Source of the DNA: Macrosoma leucophasiata
Lineage: Eukaryota > Arthropoda > Insecta > Lepidoptera > Hedylidae
DNA length: 64,000 nucleotides
Assembly (NCBI GenBank): GCA_036365455.1
Contig: JAWQUS010000025.1
Location: forward strand, 26,944,001 to 27,008,000
Direction: 5' to 3'
Each line of letters opens with the position of its first letter. The first letter of the stretch is position 1. The position numbers and the translations under genes are program-made. This document shows positions 11,999 through 23,140 of the stretch, one piece after another. Under the pieces are notes generated by a model. It was not told the DNA's origin. It searched no databases and worked only from the letters and a program-made list of their open reading frames with translations.

Positions 11999-13029
11999 GA
12001 AAATGAAACGAATTAATTATGCTACTAACTGAGCACTTATTATTTTAAGCAGTACACGCAAAAATAATTACAATGGATATAAATGCAAGATTATTTTCAT
12101 TTTGAAAAATCTCGTAAATCCTAAATATATTTTATGATATCATCATCATCATCAGAGGTAGAACAAAATTTACAAATAAAACATTTTAGTTAAAAATATG
12201 AAATAGGTTGTGCTTTATCAAATCTGTCGTCAGCATAACAATAATGATTTTCGTTCCTTACTGCAGCAAAACAAAAAGTAAACTCTTGCTTGTCTCCAAA
12301 CGATCGACTCGTACCCAAAGCCTCGTCGGCGCTGTCGACAACCATTAAACCACGAAACACGGGTCACTACAATATAAGAATGTGTACAGATTACCGCTGC
12401 ATTAGACCTCATTTAAATTCCTGCGGACGTATTATGTTACTCGGTGGCATTTAGAACACGAAATCTCACGAATCTTTTTAGTACAATGCTGTTTTCCTTA
12501 AATTGTGGTAATATGTTGCTATGGTTAAGCAGTAATGTACTGCAAAATAGCTTTCAGATTGACTTCAACGAAAGTTACATAATACGGCTGCCGGGAGGGT
12601 GTGACGGCGGACAATGGCCGCCCCTGTACAGGGGTTGGTAATGGCGAGGGAGAGTTATTACCTCTGACTTCCTTGTTTACCTTGTTTTGAAAGTAACATA
12701 TTATGCGTTTAGATAATTATTTTATAAATTTGGTATAAGGTATCTACTTCTGAACAGCTTATTATAAACCTATTTTATAAATTTTTACATATTAAGTATT
12801 AAAAAACATACATATAAAAAATTAAAAAAAAAACTGCGGCTGCGGTCACAGGTTTCAAATGCCACCAGTGGGTGGCACTTGGCCCAGCTACTGGTCTAGG
12901 GACCCAGGTAAAAAAACACGATGCGCCTCGGATCAAGGAATGCTGCCTTCTGATCCAGGTCGTCATGCAAGAACCTCATCGGATATTTAAGGTAAATCTT
13001 CGCTATCCAAGACCATTCACCGGCAAGAC
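11999..13029. other. AT-rich, no gene seen
   Basis: A CATCATCATCATC run near 12140 and a GC patch (GGCTGCCGGGAGGGTGTGAC) at 12588 stand out. Neither has coding support. Confidence 0.45.
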
Positions 13030-13166
13030 TATCAAGTCAATCGTTACCGACTACGTTTTCGTGCATGTAATAGGTAATATGCCCGGAGATGAGCTCCGGG
13101 CATATTACCAAACTTCAAGGGTAGCACTGGGAAACTTCTAGAAAATGGATAACTCCCAATAGCACC
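13030..13166 (-). mobile_element. SINE C fragment carrying a new palindrome
   Basis: The minus strand follows the C consensus (CCATTTTCTAGAAGTTTCCC, GAAGTTTGGTAATATGCC) until CCCGGAG. It then has an inverted copy of the preceding 16 bases in place of about 20 consensus bases, and resumes at TTACATG and AAAACG. Confidence 0.7.
13073..13109. repeat. Perfect palindrome, 16 bp arms, 5 bp loop
   Basis: GGTAATATGCCCGGAG, loop ATGAG, and exact complement. Lies inside a SINE C copy that lacks it elsewhere. Confidence 0.95.
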
Positions 13167-13177
13167 ATAGAGGTTTT

Positions 13178-13345
13178 ACTGGTGGTAGAGCTCCAGTGAC
13201 GGAGCTCGCGGGCGTAGGCACCACCGCATTACCGTTATACTTGCCGCTAAATGCTAGTGTTCAGTACTATCGTGTTCCGGTGGTAATGTAAGGCCCCGTA
13301 ATTTCTGGCCCAGAGGCATCTGCATTTTGGCCTTGGTCTTTGCAT
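13178..13345 (+). repeat. Family A copy with internal deletion
   Basis: CTGGTGGTAGAGCTCCAGTG and onward to TTGGCCTTGGTCTTTGC. About 30 bases between the CAGAGGCAT and CATCTGCATTTT words are lost. Confidence 0.85.
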
Positions 13346-13451
13346 TGGTTGAAAAAATAAATAGGTATAGGTAGTAGGTAGGAGGTACGTATAAAACATA
13401 TACTGAAAAAAAAAAGATTAGAAATTAAAGAAAAAATGGGATGAAAAATTT

Positions 13452-13525
13452 GACTTCGGGCAGGAATCGAACCTGCGACCTCAGGATAACCATCCCATCC
13501 GCTTTACCACTAAGCTACCGAAGTC
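13452..13525 (-). ncRNA. tRNA-like head of a SINE (family D), degenerate
   Basis: On the minus strand the acceptor arms GACTTCG / CGAAGTC pair. The A box is TAGCTTAGTGGTAAAGC, the T arm GCAGGTTCGATTCCTGC is perfect, and the length is 74 nt. The anticodon arm does not give a normal loop (no U33), so this is not a working tRNA. A T-rich body (AAATTTTTCATCCC, TTTCTTTAATTTC) follows, as in the copy at 40412. It is a tRNA-derived SINE. Confidence 0.7.
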
Positions 13526-13540
13526 CCAGTTACCCGAAGT

Positions 13541-13650
13541 ACACGATTCCTGCCCGAAGTCAAACTTTTCTTTCAATTTTCTTTAATTTCTAAAGTTACT
13601 CGCATAATTATGTGTTATTGCGAAAAAATATTACAAAGTCAGATTAGTTC
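13541..13650 (+). mobile_element. Inverted second SINE D copy forming a fold-back with the first
   Basis: CGATTCCTGCCCGAAGTCAA then a T-rich body with CTTTAATTTCT and ACTCGCATAATTATGTG. The first 48 bp pair with 13420-13470. Confidence 0.65.
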
Positions 13651-13919
13651 ATCAAATATTAGTTTTAATGGCGTCAGGGAAGTTATAAATACGATTATCT
13701 AATACTGAGATTATCTACAAACTCTGTATTTATTTAGTTATTCCAAGTCGAAGTTAAATATTATTTTAATTATGAACACAGTGAATAACAACACGTACTG
13801 TTATATCAATTAATTATTTCATTAAATTTCATAAAGCAAAAATAAGTATACATTTAAACGAGCAATGTTTGTATAATACATACATTAATAAATATGTGTA
13901 ATGTATATAAGATATTATG

Positions 13920-14200
13920 ACGTTAGCGTCGGGACGTAGCGACCCTACCGCCCACTAGTTGAGGAGAATTCTTTCTAGTGCAGTCTGTTTAGCGAACAAT
14001 GGCGGTCTAACCATTGCAATAAGCGACAGAAAAATACAATAAAACGAGATGGGCAGTAGCGTCCCGCCGTTACACAGTCGCCACCGCGAGACCCAATTCG
14101 CATGCCAAGCGTGGCGATTATGACAAGCACGCACAAAACGGTTGTTGGCATTTCGGGGAAAGGCTTTTGCCCAGCTGTGTTTTTGGCTGAAGTGATGATA
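13920..14200 (+). mobile_element. Family B non-autonomous element, near full length
   Basis: Reads CGGGACGTAGCGACCCTACC, GCCCACTAGTTGAGGAGAAT, GAACAATGGCGGTCTAACCA, CATGCCAAGCGTGGCGATTA, TTTCGGGGAAAGGCTTTTGC and CCAGCTGTGTTTTTGGCTGA before AGTGATGAT. About 280 bp, no ORF. The tail is that of the RTE LINEs at 25.6 and 33.7 kb. Confidence 0.75.
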
Positions 14201-14305
14201 TAAAATGTTATTATTTGTATAGATGTGCCGACAAGGCAAAGGCAATGTTAGCATATTAGAACAAGCTGTAATCTACCTGATTCAAAAAGTCATTTAGTCC
14301 AACAC

Positions 14306-14474
14306 TAGTGTTGCCCAAAATCGGTCTTGGTCTTGCAGTCTTCAAGTCTTTCAGTCAAGACCAAGAGCAAGACTGCCTAATTTTAGCAAGACCAAGAACA
14401 ACAATAACTGTGCAAGATTTGAGTAAGACCACACTGCTCACGTTGGTCACCAAGACCGATTTTGGGCAACACTA
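14306..14474. mobile_element. hAT-like MITE, 169 bp, with 8 bp target-site duplication
   Basis: Perfect 26 bp terminal inverted repeats (TAGTGTTGCCCAAAATCGGT onward, 14306-14331, and complement 14449-14474). They are flanked by the direct repeat TCCAACAC at 14298-14305 and 14475-14482. The 8 bp duplication and the TAGTGTTGCCC ends fit the hAT superfamily. The interior is made of CTTGGTCTTGCAGTCTT-like words and has no ORF. Confidence 0.85.
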
Positions 14475-14482
14475 TCCAACAC

Positions 14483-15334
14483 TCTCCAATTTATCCTACA
14501 GTATCCAACGACAAATACTGCACATCGACCTCAGGAAGGAGACTTTGGCTTATTTCGGATCTGTAGAGCGTTATCTTTGTCGCACCTTATCTGTGTGACG
14601 TTTGTCTACCATTTTGATATACATCGTTTTGACCAATACGTAGGCAGTGTGCAGCAGAGATAATGCTCTACGAAGTCGAAACTAGCCGATTGTCTCTTTC
14701 GTAGACTCGAAGTGCATTATTTCTCACTGGGTACTGTATGTCGTGTCCTTGTTCTCTAATGATATTTGTACTTCAGCAGTTTTTTTCATGGTGGGCCAAA
14801 TAAGAAAAAATATTGTAAAGCTATTCACACCTTCAGGCGAATACTAATTTTTCGTCAAGGCACTTTTTTAATAAATTGACAAGAAGAAGGTCAGCCGGAA
14901 AACGTTCTACCTACTACAAGAGCCCCAAATAAATACTTTTGCTTCAGGCGGAAGGTTTAAAAGAAGTAAAAAATATCGCAACGTCAGTCTGTCAGCCTAC
15001 CAGTTTCCCGGTTTGCCAGTTTGCCAGTCTGCCAGTCTTAGTATAAAACTTAAGTTTAAGAATTTGTGTGATTCCTAACTTAAAAATATATATTTTAACG
15101 TGAAGAAAATATTCAAAAGTCTAATTTATTTAATCCACTAACTTAATTCATTTATCTCCATATCTGGATTTTTTTTAATCTCTGAAAAATTTCAAACAAA
15201 ATTTGTATTTTTAGTGTTTCGTATAGCTGAAATGATGTAATTCAACTTTTTTATACTTGAATGTACCTCAGTTCACATCTATCTTTCATTCATTTATCTA
15301 TTTATAAACTCTCAGTAGCCTAGTAGCTAGTAGT
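14483..15334. other. No gene seen
   Basis: Holds the short TGCCAG tandem repeat. No transposon family recognised. Confidence 0.45.
14990..15040. repeat. Short tandem repeat TGCCAGTTT / TGCCAGTC
   Basis: About five 9-10 bp units with variation. Confidence 0.6.
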
Positions 15335-15580
15335 AACTGCCTCAGTAGGCTAGTGGTAGCGGGCCACTACTGCTACGCTGGGGTCCTGGGTTCGATTGCC
15401 GGGTTTTCTGGAAGTTTCCCAGTCCCTCGAAGTTTGGTAATGTACCCGGAGATGTCAACAGGCTCGCCACCTGTTACATGGGCCAAAACGTAACCGGCGA
15501 ATAGTGGGTGTTTGCATGTATGATTGAATGCATGCATTTACCTCTGTCTTCGGGGATTACAGGCGTGAAGTTACGTTCTA
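15335..15580 (+). mobile_element. tRNA-headed SINE, family C, best copy
   Basis: Head CTGCCTCAGTAGGCTAGTGG with B box CCTGGGTTCGATTGCC, then TTCTGGAAGTTTCCCAGTCC, GGTAATGTACCCGGAGATGT, AAAACGTAACCGGCGA, GTGGGTGTTTGCATGTATG and a tail GGGGATTACAGGCGTGAAGT. The tail matches the 3' end of the LINE at 38.2 kb. Confidence 0.8.
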
Positions 15581-15682
15581 TCTATTTATCTGGCGATTGG
15601 TGGAATTCTTTTTTTTATGCCATGAACCTGTCACGAGTCATGTCAATTAGACTACTGATAACAATAATACGAATTGGAATAA

Positions 15683-16263
15683 TGGCATTTGCAGAAATTT
15701 AGATAATAGGCTGTTGTCTAAATTTCTGCAAGAGCCATACACTCGGGGGTGGAAGTGTCTAAAGGCATAATAGCGGAGAAGCCCGCTCCGAGCTCGAGAT
15801 TACTCGCCCGTGATGGTGAAACCGGGGCCACACCTCTCGACACCCCCAGCCTCTCTCAACAGTGTTGCCCCCCGTCGACCATCGGGTTGGCTGTTTGGGG
15901 GGCCCACCAAGGAGAGGCGAGTCACCAACTGCCTAAAGTAGGATTCGATAATGTGAGATGTTGAATAAAGGCAGGTGCCGGATCTCACTCCATAGGCCCA
16001 GCCAGCTAGTCCCCCCAGTTCACCCATATAGCTCAAAGTTTGACGAATCATTTATCATTACAATAGTCCCATTATATTCTGCGGGGTCTGTCTGTGTCTG
16101 TATTAACTATTGATGCAGTCAGAGAGAGGTCCCGCCGAATATAACCCATTACAAAGTAGATCAAAATTCTCGAAAGGGCCTCTACGTGTTGGACCCCCCA
16201 TGTCCCCGCGCAAGCCTGACAAAGGTCCGGGGTTCAAATTGGACCCCGTGCTGACGAGAGACA
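15683..16263 (+). repeat. Long repeat G1, about 580 bp, starts with a perfect hairpin
   Basis: Nearly identical to 55612-56210. Starts with the hairpin TTGCAGAAATTTAGA / TCTAAATTTCTGCAA (15689-15703, 15717-15731). A GC-rich body follows (CTCGGGGGTGGAAGTGTCTA, CTCGACACCCCCAGCCTCTC, and AGAGAGGTCCCGCCGAATAT). It ends CCCGTGCTGACGAGAGAC. An open frame at 15749-15964 is kept in both copies but looks incidental. No known transposon protein is seen. It may be the end of a larger non-LTR element or a non-autonomous one. Confidence 0.8.
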
Positions 16264-16498
16264 TAATAATAATACGATATAAGTAAATAGGTGTATTTGC
16301 TTTCGTGAATCTTTTAAATAATTTACTAGTGTCAAAGTCGTCCGAAACGGCTTCACCGATTTTTATGTTTTTCTTGTTGAAATAGTGTCAAAATATGTAT
16401 ACTCTGTGGACAAGTCTGTGACTTGCTCTTGTCTGTAATATGGAAGATGAATAAACTGTCAGTCTATTCGCAACCAACTAACATGTTTCAATATTTCT

Positions 16499-17025
16499 TG
16501 GGTTTCGTAGGAAAACAAGGAACCTTAATAGTTTCGCCATGTCCGTCTGTCTGTCTATCTGTCTGTCCGCGGTTTAGCGCAAAAACTATTGGTACGAGAG
16601 ACTTGACATTTGGCACAAGTATACACCTTAATCACGTCAGCAAAGTGGTAGAATAAAAACATAACAAATAAAATTATTTAGGGTACCTGCCCTACATGTA
16701 TCGCACGGATATTTTTAAAATTTTTCGTTTTCTTCCCCCCTCTACCAACTAAACGGTTGTTGTTAGAAATTTACGTTAATAAACGCCGTAATAAACGTTA
16801 CGGCAATAGTAGCTACATGTAACGAAATTAAAAGGAAAACTATCACATCTAAGTTGGCTTTACAAGTTTGCGAGTAATAGTCGACCAAATGTATTACTCT
16901 ACATTTTGGAACAACTTATAGAAAATGTTTTTTTTTTCATTACATTAATCAAACCTAAAAAACTACGGAACCCTTCACTGCGCGTGGCCCGACACGCACA
17001 TTGTCGCACATGGCCGGTTTTTTTT
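16499..17025 (-). repeat. Family F repeat copy
   Basis: Begins TTCGTAGGAAAACAAGGAAC, then CGCCATGTCCGTCTGTCTGT. It ends AAAAACTACGGAACCC, GTGGCCCGACACGCACA and TGGCCGGTTTTTTTT, the complement of the GGCCAAGTGCGAGTCG head of the 31.3-kb copy. Shares its whole length with 52557-53192. Confidence 0.7.
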
Positions 17026-17087
17026 TAATTTTTACTGAGTAATTTTGAATATCGGTCGTAAACTATTTTTTTACAGCTAAGGTGAAT

Positions 17088-17134
17088 GTACCTGTAATGT
17101 GAACTACGTACCACGTAGTTCACATTACAGGTAC
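17088..17134. repeat. Perfect palindrome, 22 bp arms, 3 bp loop
   Basis: Left arm 17088-17109 begins GTACCTGTAATGTG. Right arm 17113-17134 is its exact complement. Confidence 0.95.
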
Positions 17135-17621
17135 TTTTTGCATTCCAAAGTTTCTTATGACAGTTAAACAAACATAGAGTTTACATTCATGTTAAGTGAA
17201 TATTAGAACCCTTGTCTGCAATTCACCATTGTTAATAATAAGAGTTCTAGATATAATGCTATATCGCTTACGAAAAGCTGTAGACATTGAACTGTTGTAT
17301 TAGTTACATAGTATTGAATAGTTACCAAACCAAGCCCGAGATTTCTTATAGTCCACATTTTTTTGTTCTTGTTATAAATTTATTTTGCACATGTATTGTA
17401 AATGTCAACATTGCGTCTCTTTCTGTAGCAATTAAAATTATTTGTATTAAGTTTTCATTATTTTACCACTGTGCAAAAAATTAAGTAGCACATATGCACT
17501 TAGGTACCGATATGTTAAAAGGTAGATAGTAATATTAATATCTAGCATCTAACATGACAGTACCGAACGCTAGCATTTAATTTTGGCGGCAGGTGGATTA
17601 AAAATAAATGCGGTAGCCCAC

Positions 17622-17661
17622 TTTTTATTTGACCGCTCCCACTAGAGCGGTCAAATAAAAA
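17622..17661. repeat. Perfect inverted repeat, 17 bp arms
   Basis: TTTTTATTTGACCGCTC, a 6-base loop, and exact complement. Could act as a stem in RNA, but no transcript is known here. Confidence 0.95.
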
Positions 17662-17858
17662 AAGAAACTGTAATTTATGAAACTATAATGAATGACTTGA
17701 AATGATTTACAACAATGTTGTAGTGCTCCAACACTACGTCCTTATGCTTTGCTAATGGATTTCTAGCAGAAAATTATTCTATGATTCTTTCAATCGTGAT
17801 TTCTTTGTTATTGTGGATAAATATAAATATTCTGAGATATTCTTGATCTACACTTTCT

Positions 17859-18056
17859 ATAATCCCCGAAGGGGGAAGCAGTATTTAGTAAATGCAGACA
17901 TTCAAGCATCTCACACGTGCAAACACCCATCCGCCAGTTACGTTTTGAACATGTAATTTGTGGTGGGCCTATTATCGTCTCCGGGCACTAAACTAAACTC
18001 CGACGTTGGCTCTGAGATGCGAAACTTCCAGAAAATGGAAAAATCCCAATAGCACT
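17859..18056 (-). mobile_element. SINE C copy
   Basis: ATAATCCCCGAAGGGGG, GCAAACACCCATCCGCC, GTCTCCGGGCAC and CTTCCAGAAAATGGAAAAAT are the reverse complement of family C in order. The tRNA head is missing. Confidence 0.75.
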
Positions 18057-18471
18057 TACCTCCCAATGCGGACATCGAATCTAGAATCCCAGCGGTGTAG
18101 TAGTGACCTGCTATCATTACACTACTGAGGAAATTATAGGCGTTATTTGATGAATTACGATGCGAATAAAATGGTCGCGATCGAGCTAGGTACGAGTATC
18201 TACTCGAATAATCTAGTATTCTGATTGACAAAAAATATCAAGATATACTTGTAGTATCTGTTATTAATTGATGGTGTGGTTGAGATAACATTATTTTAGT
18301 ACGTTATCTGTTTCGTACGGCGTTAATGAGGTACAAATGTAGGCAGAACTTCGGTACATCTAGGGTTGCACATTTATACCTATAATTTTATTTCCGAATA
18401 CCTACTCACTGCTTAAATTTGTTTTATTGGTTCCTCTATCGGCGGATGTGAAATGAGCAAATTTATTATTT

Positions 18472-18504
18472 AGCAAATTGATTATTCTTTATAATCAATT
18501 TGCT
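18472..18504. repeat. Perfect inverted repeat, 14 bp arms
   Basis: AGCAAATTGATTAT, loop TCTTT, complement. Confidence 0.95.
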
Positions 18505-18677
18505 CACTTTTCAAAATGAAATTTAGATAGAATATTTATAATATGCTAATTTAATGTTCGTGAAGTTCTTTACTGTTTTATAATATACGACAGTGAAAAA
18601 AAAAAAGAAAATTTATCCATGTAGGTATACAAGCAGGTACCAACATTAGAATATGCCTTCTGGGAAATATTGTGATT

Positions 18678-18815
18678 TACTGGTGTTAGAGCTCTAGACG
18701 GAGGTCGAAGGCGTAGGTACGGCTATAGTTTCAAGTGCGAATGTGTTCCGATCGTAGTAATATGATGATTGTACTGACGATGACGCTACTTCTAGCACAG
18801 AGGTATAAATAACAG
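18678..18815 (+). repeat. Family A copy, old
   Basis: TTACTGGTGTTAGAGCTCTA, GACGGAGGTCGAAGGCGTAG and CTAGCACAGAGGTATAAATA. Confidence 0.55.
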
Positions 18816-19171
18816 CTTAGTCAGCAGCTACTTTCGTCACATAAAAATACAGGTCATGCGGTAAAATAAGTGCCCATATAAGATGGAGCAGTTTGCCAGG
18901 CAGGATGATGAGGTTACAGAGCAACACTCTGTGACCTGTAGATTGTTGATAGCTCTGGTCGGTAACAGCAAATATGTTAATTTATTCCAATTATAAGTGT
19001 GCCGAATATTTTTTGTCGCCGACTTGAATCGAATGAACCCGCCAAGTGTGAGTGTGGCGTGTGATAAGACGGTTCCTTAGTAGGTATATCTTTTCTCAGT
19101 AGATACATAGGAAAATATACTAAATTCCTATTTACTTTGTCCTATTTCGTCATACGCACTCTGATCTGATA

Positions 19172-19245
19172 TTTGTCTACATCGAACCTGTGAACCTCGG
19201 TCACGCGCTCATCATATGCCGCTGGACCAACTGGTAGAAAAATGA
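19172..19245 (-). mobile_element. SINE head, E-related
   Basis: On the minus strand: CAGTTGGTCCAGCGGCATAT and GACCGAGGTTCACAGGTTCG. Nearly the same as the segment at 19689-19757. Confidence 0.5.
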
Positions 19246-19284
19246 AACAAAATTTTGCCCGTTCCTAAATTGTACCTAAAGCCT

Positions 19285-19526
19285 TTTTTAAGTTAGGAAA
19301 GTGGCAAATTACTGCAGCTTATACAAAAACCAGAGGTCAAAATGCAGATGTGTGCCACCCCTGAGACCAACATTTTTATGTTTCTGGGATGGTTATTAAG
19401 GGACCGTACATTACCATCTCACAGAAACACGACAGTACTGAGCACTATCATTTGGCGGCAGATAGGTTAGCTAATGCGGTGGTGCCTACGCCCTAGAGCT
19501 CCTGCATTGGAGCTCTATCACCAGCT
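19285..19526 (-). repeat. Family A copy
   Basis: AAACCAGAGGTCAAAATGCA, CCACCCCTGAGACCAACA, GCACTATCATTTGGCGGCAG and GGAGCTCTATCACCAGC. Confidence 0.8.
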
Positions 19527-19688
19527 AAAGTCATTGTACGGGCTCCGATAGTGATTATACTTCTTAACGTTGAGGTCACCTAAAAATATTTTGGACAACA
19601 AACACACTACACTTTTCTCAATATGGTTATAATGGAATGCTACGTGTTTCATACGCAAACCGGAAACAAATATCTGTAGGTCATACAA

Positions 19689-19757
19689 ATATTTGTCTAC
19701 ATCGAACCAGTGAACCTCGGTCAAGCGCTCATCACATACCTCTGGACCAACTGGATT
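19689..19757 (-). mobile_element. Second E-related SINE head
   Basis: On the minus strand: CAGTTGGTCCAGAGGTATGT and GACCGAGGTTCACTGGTTCG. It gives a 91-codon frame (19518-19793) that is not a gene. Confidence 0.5.
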
Positions 19758-20052
19758 GTCGAATAACAAGATACAATTCATTCTCCAGTACAAGACACTG
19801 GACGATATGTTTCGCCCATTGGCTAGTATGATTGACTTGACATGCCCGTTTTAAAATTTTGTCCGCGGAACCATAAAAGCCCGAACTGAAACCGTATGAT
19901 AGCCTGCTTGAAGTGGACGTGCTTTCCAATGTTTTTTGCAATCAATTTCTCGGTATCCAGCAGGACTCGGCGCCGCTGGTCTGCTGTGCCGCCATCTCGT
20001 GGCTTTTTTATGTTTAACGTCCTGGAAGCGGCTAATAAACAAACAGCTGTTT

Positions 20053-20262
20053 AGGTGCTCGTGGCCTGCTAAGCAGCAGCTTGCTACGCTGAGGTCCTGG
20101 CTTCAATCCCTGGGCCGGATGGTTAGTTCTATTGGCAATTTTACATCTTTCTGAAGTTTTTTAAGACCTTTCTTGGTTAGCAATGTATCCGGAGATGTCA
20201 ATAAGTTGGCCACCTACTTACAAACACTGTAACAAAACGTTACTGATGAAGGTGAAATCGAT
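20053..20262 (+). mobile_element. SINE C copy, old
   Basis: GGTGCTCGTGGCCTGCTAAG, GAGGTCCTGGCTTCAATCCC, TATCCGGAGATGTCAATAAG and AACAAAACGTTACTG. Confidence 0.65.
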
Positions 20263-21336
20263 AACCATCCACGGTGCTCCAATCGATCTATCAGGCTGCA
20301 CGTCATGTCAGTAACGTTAGGTCAGTCCCAATATATTGAGCTATGGTCATTTTACAGAACTGTTTCGGGTACATGATTATAGCACGACTATCTATCAGTT
20401 TATCCTGAACATTTAGTTATTGTTCAATACCAATCCGTCCATAATGTCACCCTCAAAATCTTCGATTTCCTCTAAGAAGATCCCGAATCGTCGCCATCGC
20501 CTCTAGTCGACATCTCTCTTGCCTTGCCATACACTCCCACCGTCTCTGGTCGTGGTCACCACAGAATTGCATCAGTTCTTTACACATCTCACGGTTGGTA
20601 GGGTCTTAGCCCTTAGCGCGAACAAAGCCTAATTCTCATTTATTCATCTTTCTACATTATTTGATATCTTTGAAAATTAATTTAACTATACCTAAATTAT
20701 TATAAAACCAACGCATATTATTATATTTATAACTGGGCAGTATCAGTAGGTAGTTGCGAAATAAATTAGGCGTGCCTAAAATTCTCCCAGGACCTTGTAT
20801 ATAAACAAAACTTTATATGGTTACTGGTACATTCCGTATTACCTGGAAGCGATATAAAAAAATCTCAATGACAAGATTTAGTGTTATAATGCAGTGCCTA
20901 GATTAATACGATATCATAATTACCTGCAAGATTACATGACATGTGTGGTGCGACGAGATGAAAAAAACAGCAGTAATCGTGACTGATGTGACTCGGTTTG
21001 ATGGATTACATGTGCCGTTAAATTCAAGCTCAATTGGTTAATTAAATTGTTTTTCGGACATATACATAACGCAAAAAGAGATATTAAGGTAAGGAAAAAA
21101 AATCCGAATTACAGAATATCTTTAGATAGAATTCAGCAAGGTATGTTTCCTTACTTTGACATAACCTTACAGTTAGAATCTATAAAAAAATCTTTATTTC
21201 ATGTTATCAGGGTAGCAAGAATGTAATTCACTTAGATGGTAAGTGACCATTGCAGACTATACACATCTACAGATACAGATGGCTGAGATTCGAACTCTTT
21301 TGACGCTCACACTCTCATGGGGCTGAACTGCGTGTC
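20263..21336. other. No gene seen
   Basis: AT-rich. A small family A-like piece at 21231-21290 precedes the R1 3' UTR fragment. Confidence 0.45.
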
Positions 21337-21625
21337 TTTTTCAGTGCGGTATGGGATGGCTGTTGTGAGGAGTCATCTGGACAGGGGTTGCCATCTGCCG
21401 CCTTAACCGAATCCAGAGAGATCCCGAGCTGGTTGGCATGCTGATGTTCCGCACGTCACTAGCCAAAGGGCTTGGGCTGTGTTGGCAGGGAGCAGCAACC
21501 GGCAGGGTGGCGGATGTGTGCGTATGCTTTCCCGTGACCCCGCTGCTGATAGCGGACAAGTCGGAACACGAGTACGCGTCTCACACTATCCGCCGTCTGT
21601 TCCCTTAGACGGCGGGTGCCCATGA
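21337..21625 (+). mobile_element. 3' UTR fragment of an R1-clade LINE
   Basis: GC-rich segment matching in order the 3' UTR of the R1-type element at 59366-59650. Shared words include ATCCCGAGCTGGTTGGC, the CACTAGC word, GTGGCGGATGTGTG-type and CCCGTGACCCCGC-type words, followed by GAGTC / AAGTCGGAACAC. It lacks the ORF part and has drifted. It ends at GGCGGGTGCCCATGA. Confidence 0.65.
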
Positions 21626-22920
21626 TTAATTTTCACCGCGTAATAAAAGGTGATGCGTTGGGAAGGCTGATTGGTCTGTGGTTGGTACCTATGTCCGAGT
21701 TTCATCACTGTATCTCTGTAACCATTAGCAATTCTCTCAATAATGTAAACTTCTTCTTTTCTAATTCAAGTATCTCTCAGTCTGGCCGTGGTTGTCATCT
21801 ACTGCTTTTGAACTTGTCAACAACATCCATATATTTCTACTTCATCGTTCAATGTAATTATCTAATCGTCATCGAATATACATAAATATGCCTACTAGAC
21901 CATTGAACTGAATTAGCTTTTAATAAATTTGCCAAATGCGACCAATACAGTGCAAGTCAAATCTGTTATTTCCTTGCAATAAAAAAGTCTCAATTTATTA
22001 ATGAACATAATATCACGAGGAAATGGGCAATACAGTTGTATTACAGGCAATACAGATTACATTTCTCAGAAATATATAAATCAATATAGTTTTATTTTTA
22101 ATCCAAAAATAGCTTAAAGATGAATAACAAATACCTAAGTATATCAACATAATTAATAAAATTGAGGTGCTGGTATAATAAATATGTAGGTAAGCAGCTA
22201 ATATATGTATGCCTCAATTGACTGAGTTATAATTTTTTAGAAGAATAAAAACGCTACGAAATGAACGAAATGTTAGCGTTCATTTATCAGTGCTTCATTT
22301 CGTATTGCTACAACAACTCGAATTTGACATCATGTGTATATAAGTAGGCGTCGTTGGTTATTGATATTACGTGTTTACTTGTTCTTGTGAAATAAGTTTA
22401 GCAAGTAGGTAAACTTATTTCAACCTAAGGTTGTAGAAATGATTCGTTATTGAAATTGAACAAGATTCACTGTCGAATTTATTGCATTTTATCAAAAACA
22501 CATAAGAGTGAGTTAAAAACTCATATTTTTCTTCTCATTCTTCTTTTAAATTGTAAGAGCTGGTATAAGCTGGACGGGTTCAATAGGCTTTACTAACTCG
22601 TACTGGTACGAGCGTGTCTAATATGCTCTTTGCAAAGGCAAAAACATATATTTGTAATTATTACGAAATAAACAGTAATAAGAAAAGTTAAGTCGTCGTT
22701 AAGTTTAAGTCGTCTTCACAGAATTAGGAGTAAAAATAGCAAAACATTTTAAAAAGCGCACATTTTCTTGATATTTTTTTAATTAAAATAAATGATCATT
22801 GTTAGTTCGTGTTTTGTCAAACATTAGGCAACCAGTTTTTGCATGTATTGTCATATTATCTGGTTCCACAGCGAGATGTTTTAGCTTATAAGATATCGTT
22901 AATATTCTTACTAGAAACAT
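21626..22920. other. AT-rich, no gene seen
   Basis: One 13 bp inverted repeat (TGAAATAAGTTTA, 22388-22422). No coding or transposon signal. Confidence 0.45.
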
Positions 22921-23009
22921 TATACTGGTGGTAGAGTTCGAGTGCAGGAGCCTATAGGTGTTACTTTTAAAATAAGGATTTCTGAGTTACACTGTTTAAA
23001 TAAACCAAA

Positions 23010-23140
23010 CTACCGTAGCCCCAAAAGCAAAGTGATAAAGCGGCTGGACTGATCCTATCCTGAGGTCGCAGGAAGGCATCCCTACCCGAAGTTAACTTTT
23101 GCTAAATTCACTCGCATGTGTAATTGCGAAAATAAAAATA
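23010..23140 (+). mobile_element. Eroded SINE D copy
   Basis: AAGTGATAAAGCGGCTGGAC, CTGAGGTCGCAGGAAGG and CCCGAAGTTAACTTTTG, then CACTCGCATGTGTAATTGCG, match the other D copies in order. Confidence 0.6.

Noticed and set aside
13452..13525. Functional tRNA gene
   Set aside because: The T arm and acceptor are good but the anticodon loop is abnormal, and the SINE body is attached.
15749..15964. 71-codon frame conserved in two places
   Set aside because: Conserved only because the whole 580 bp repeat is duplicated.
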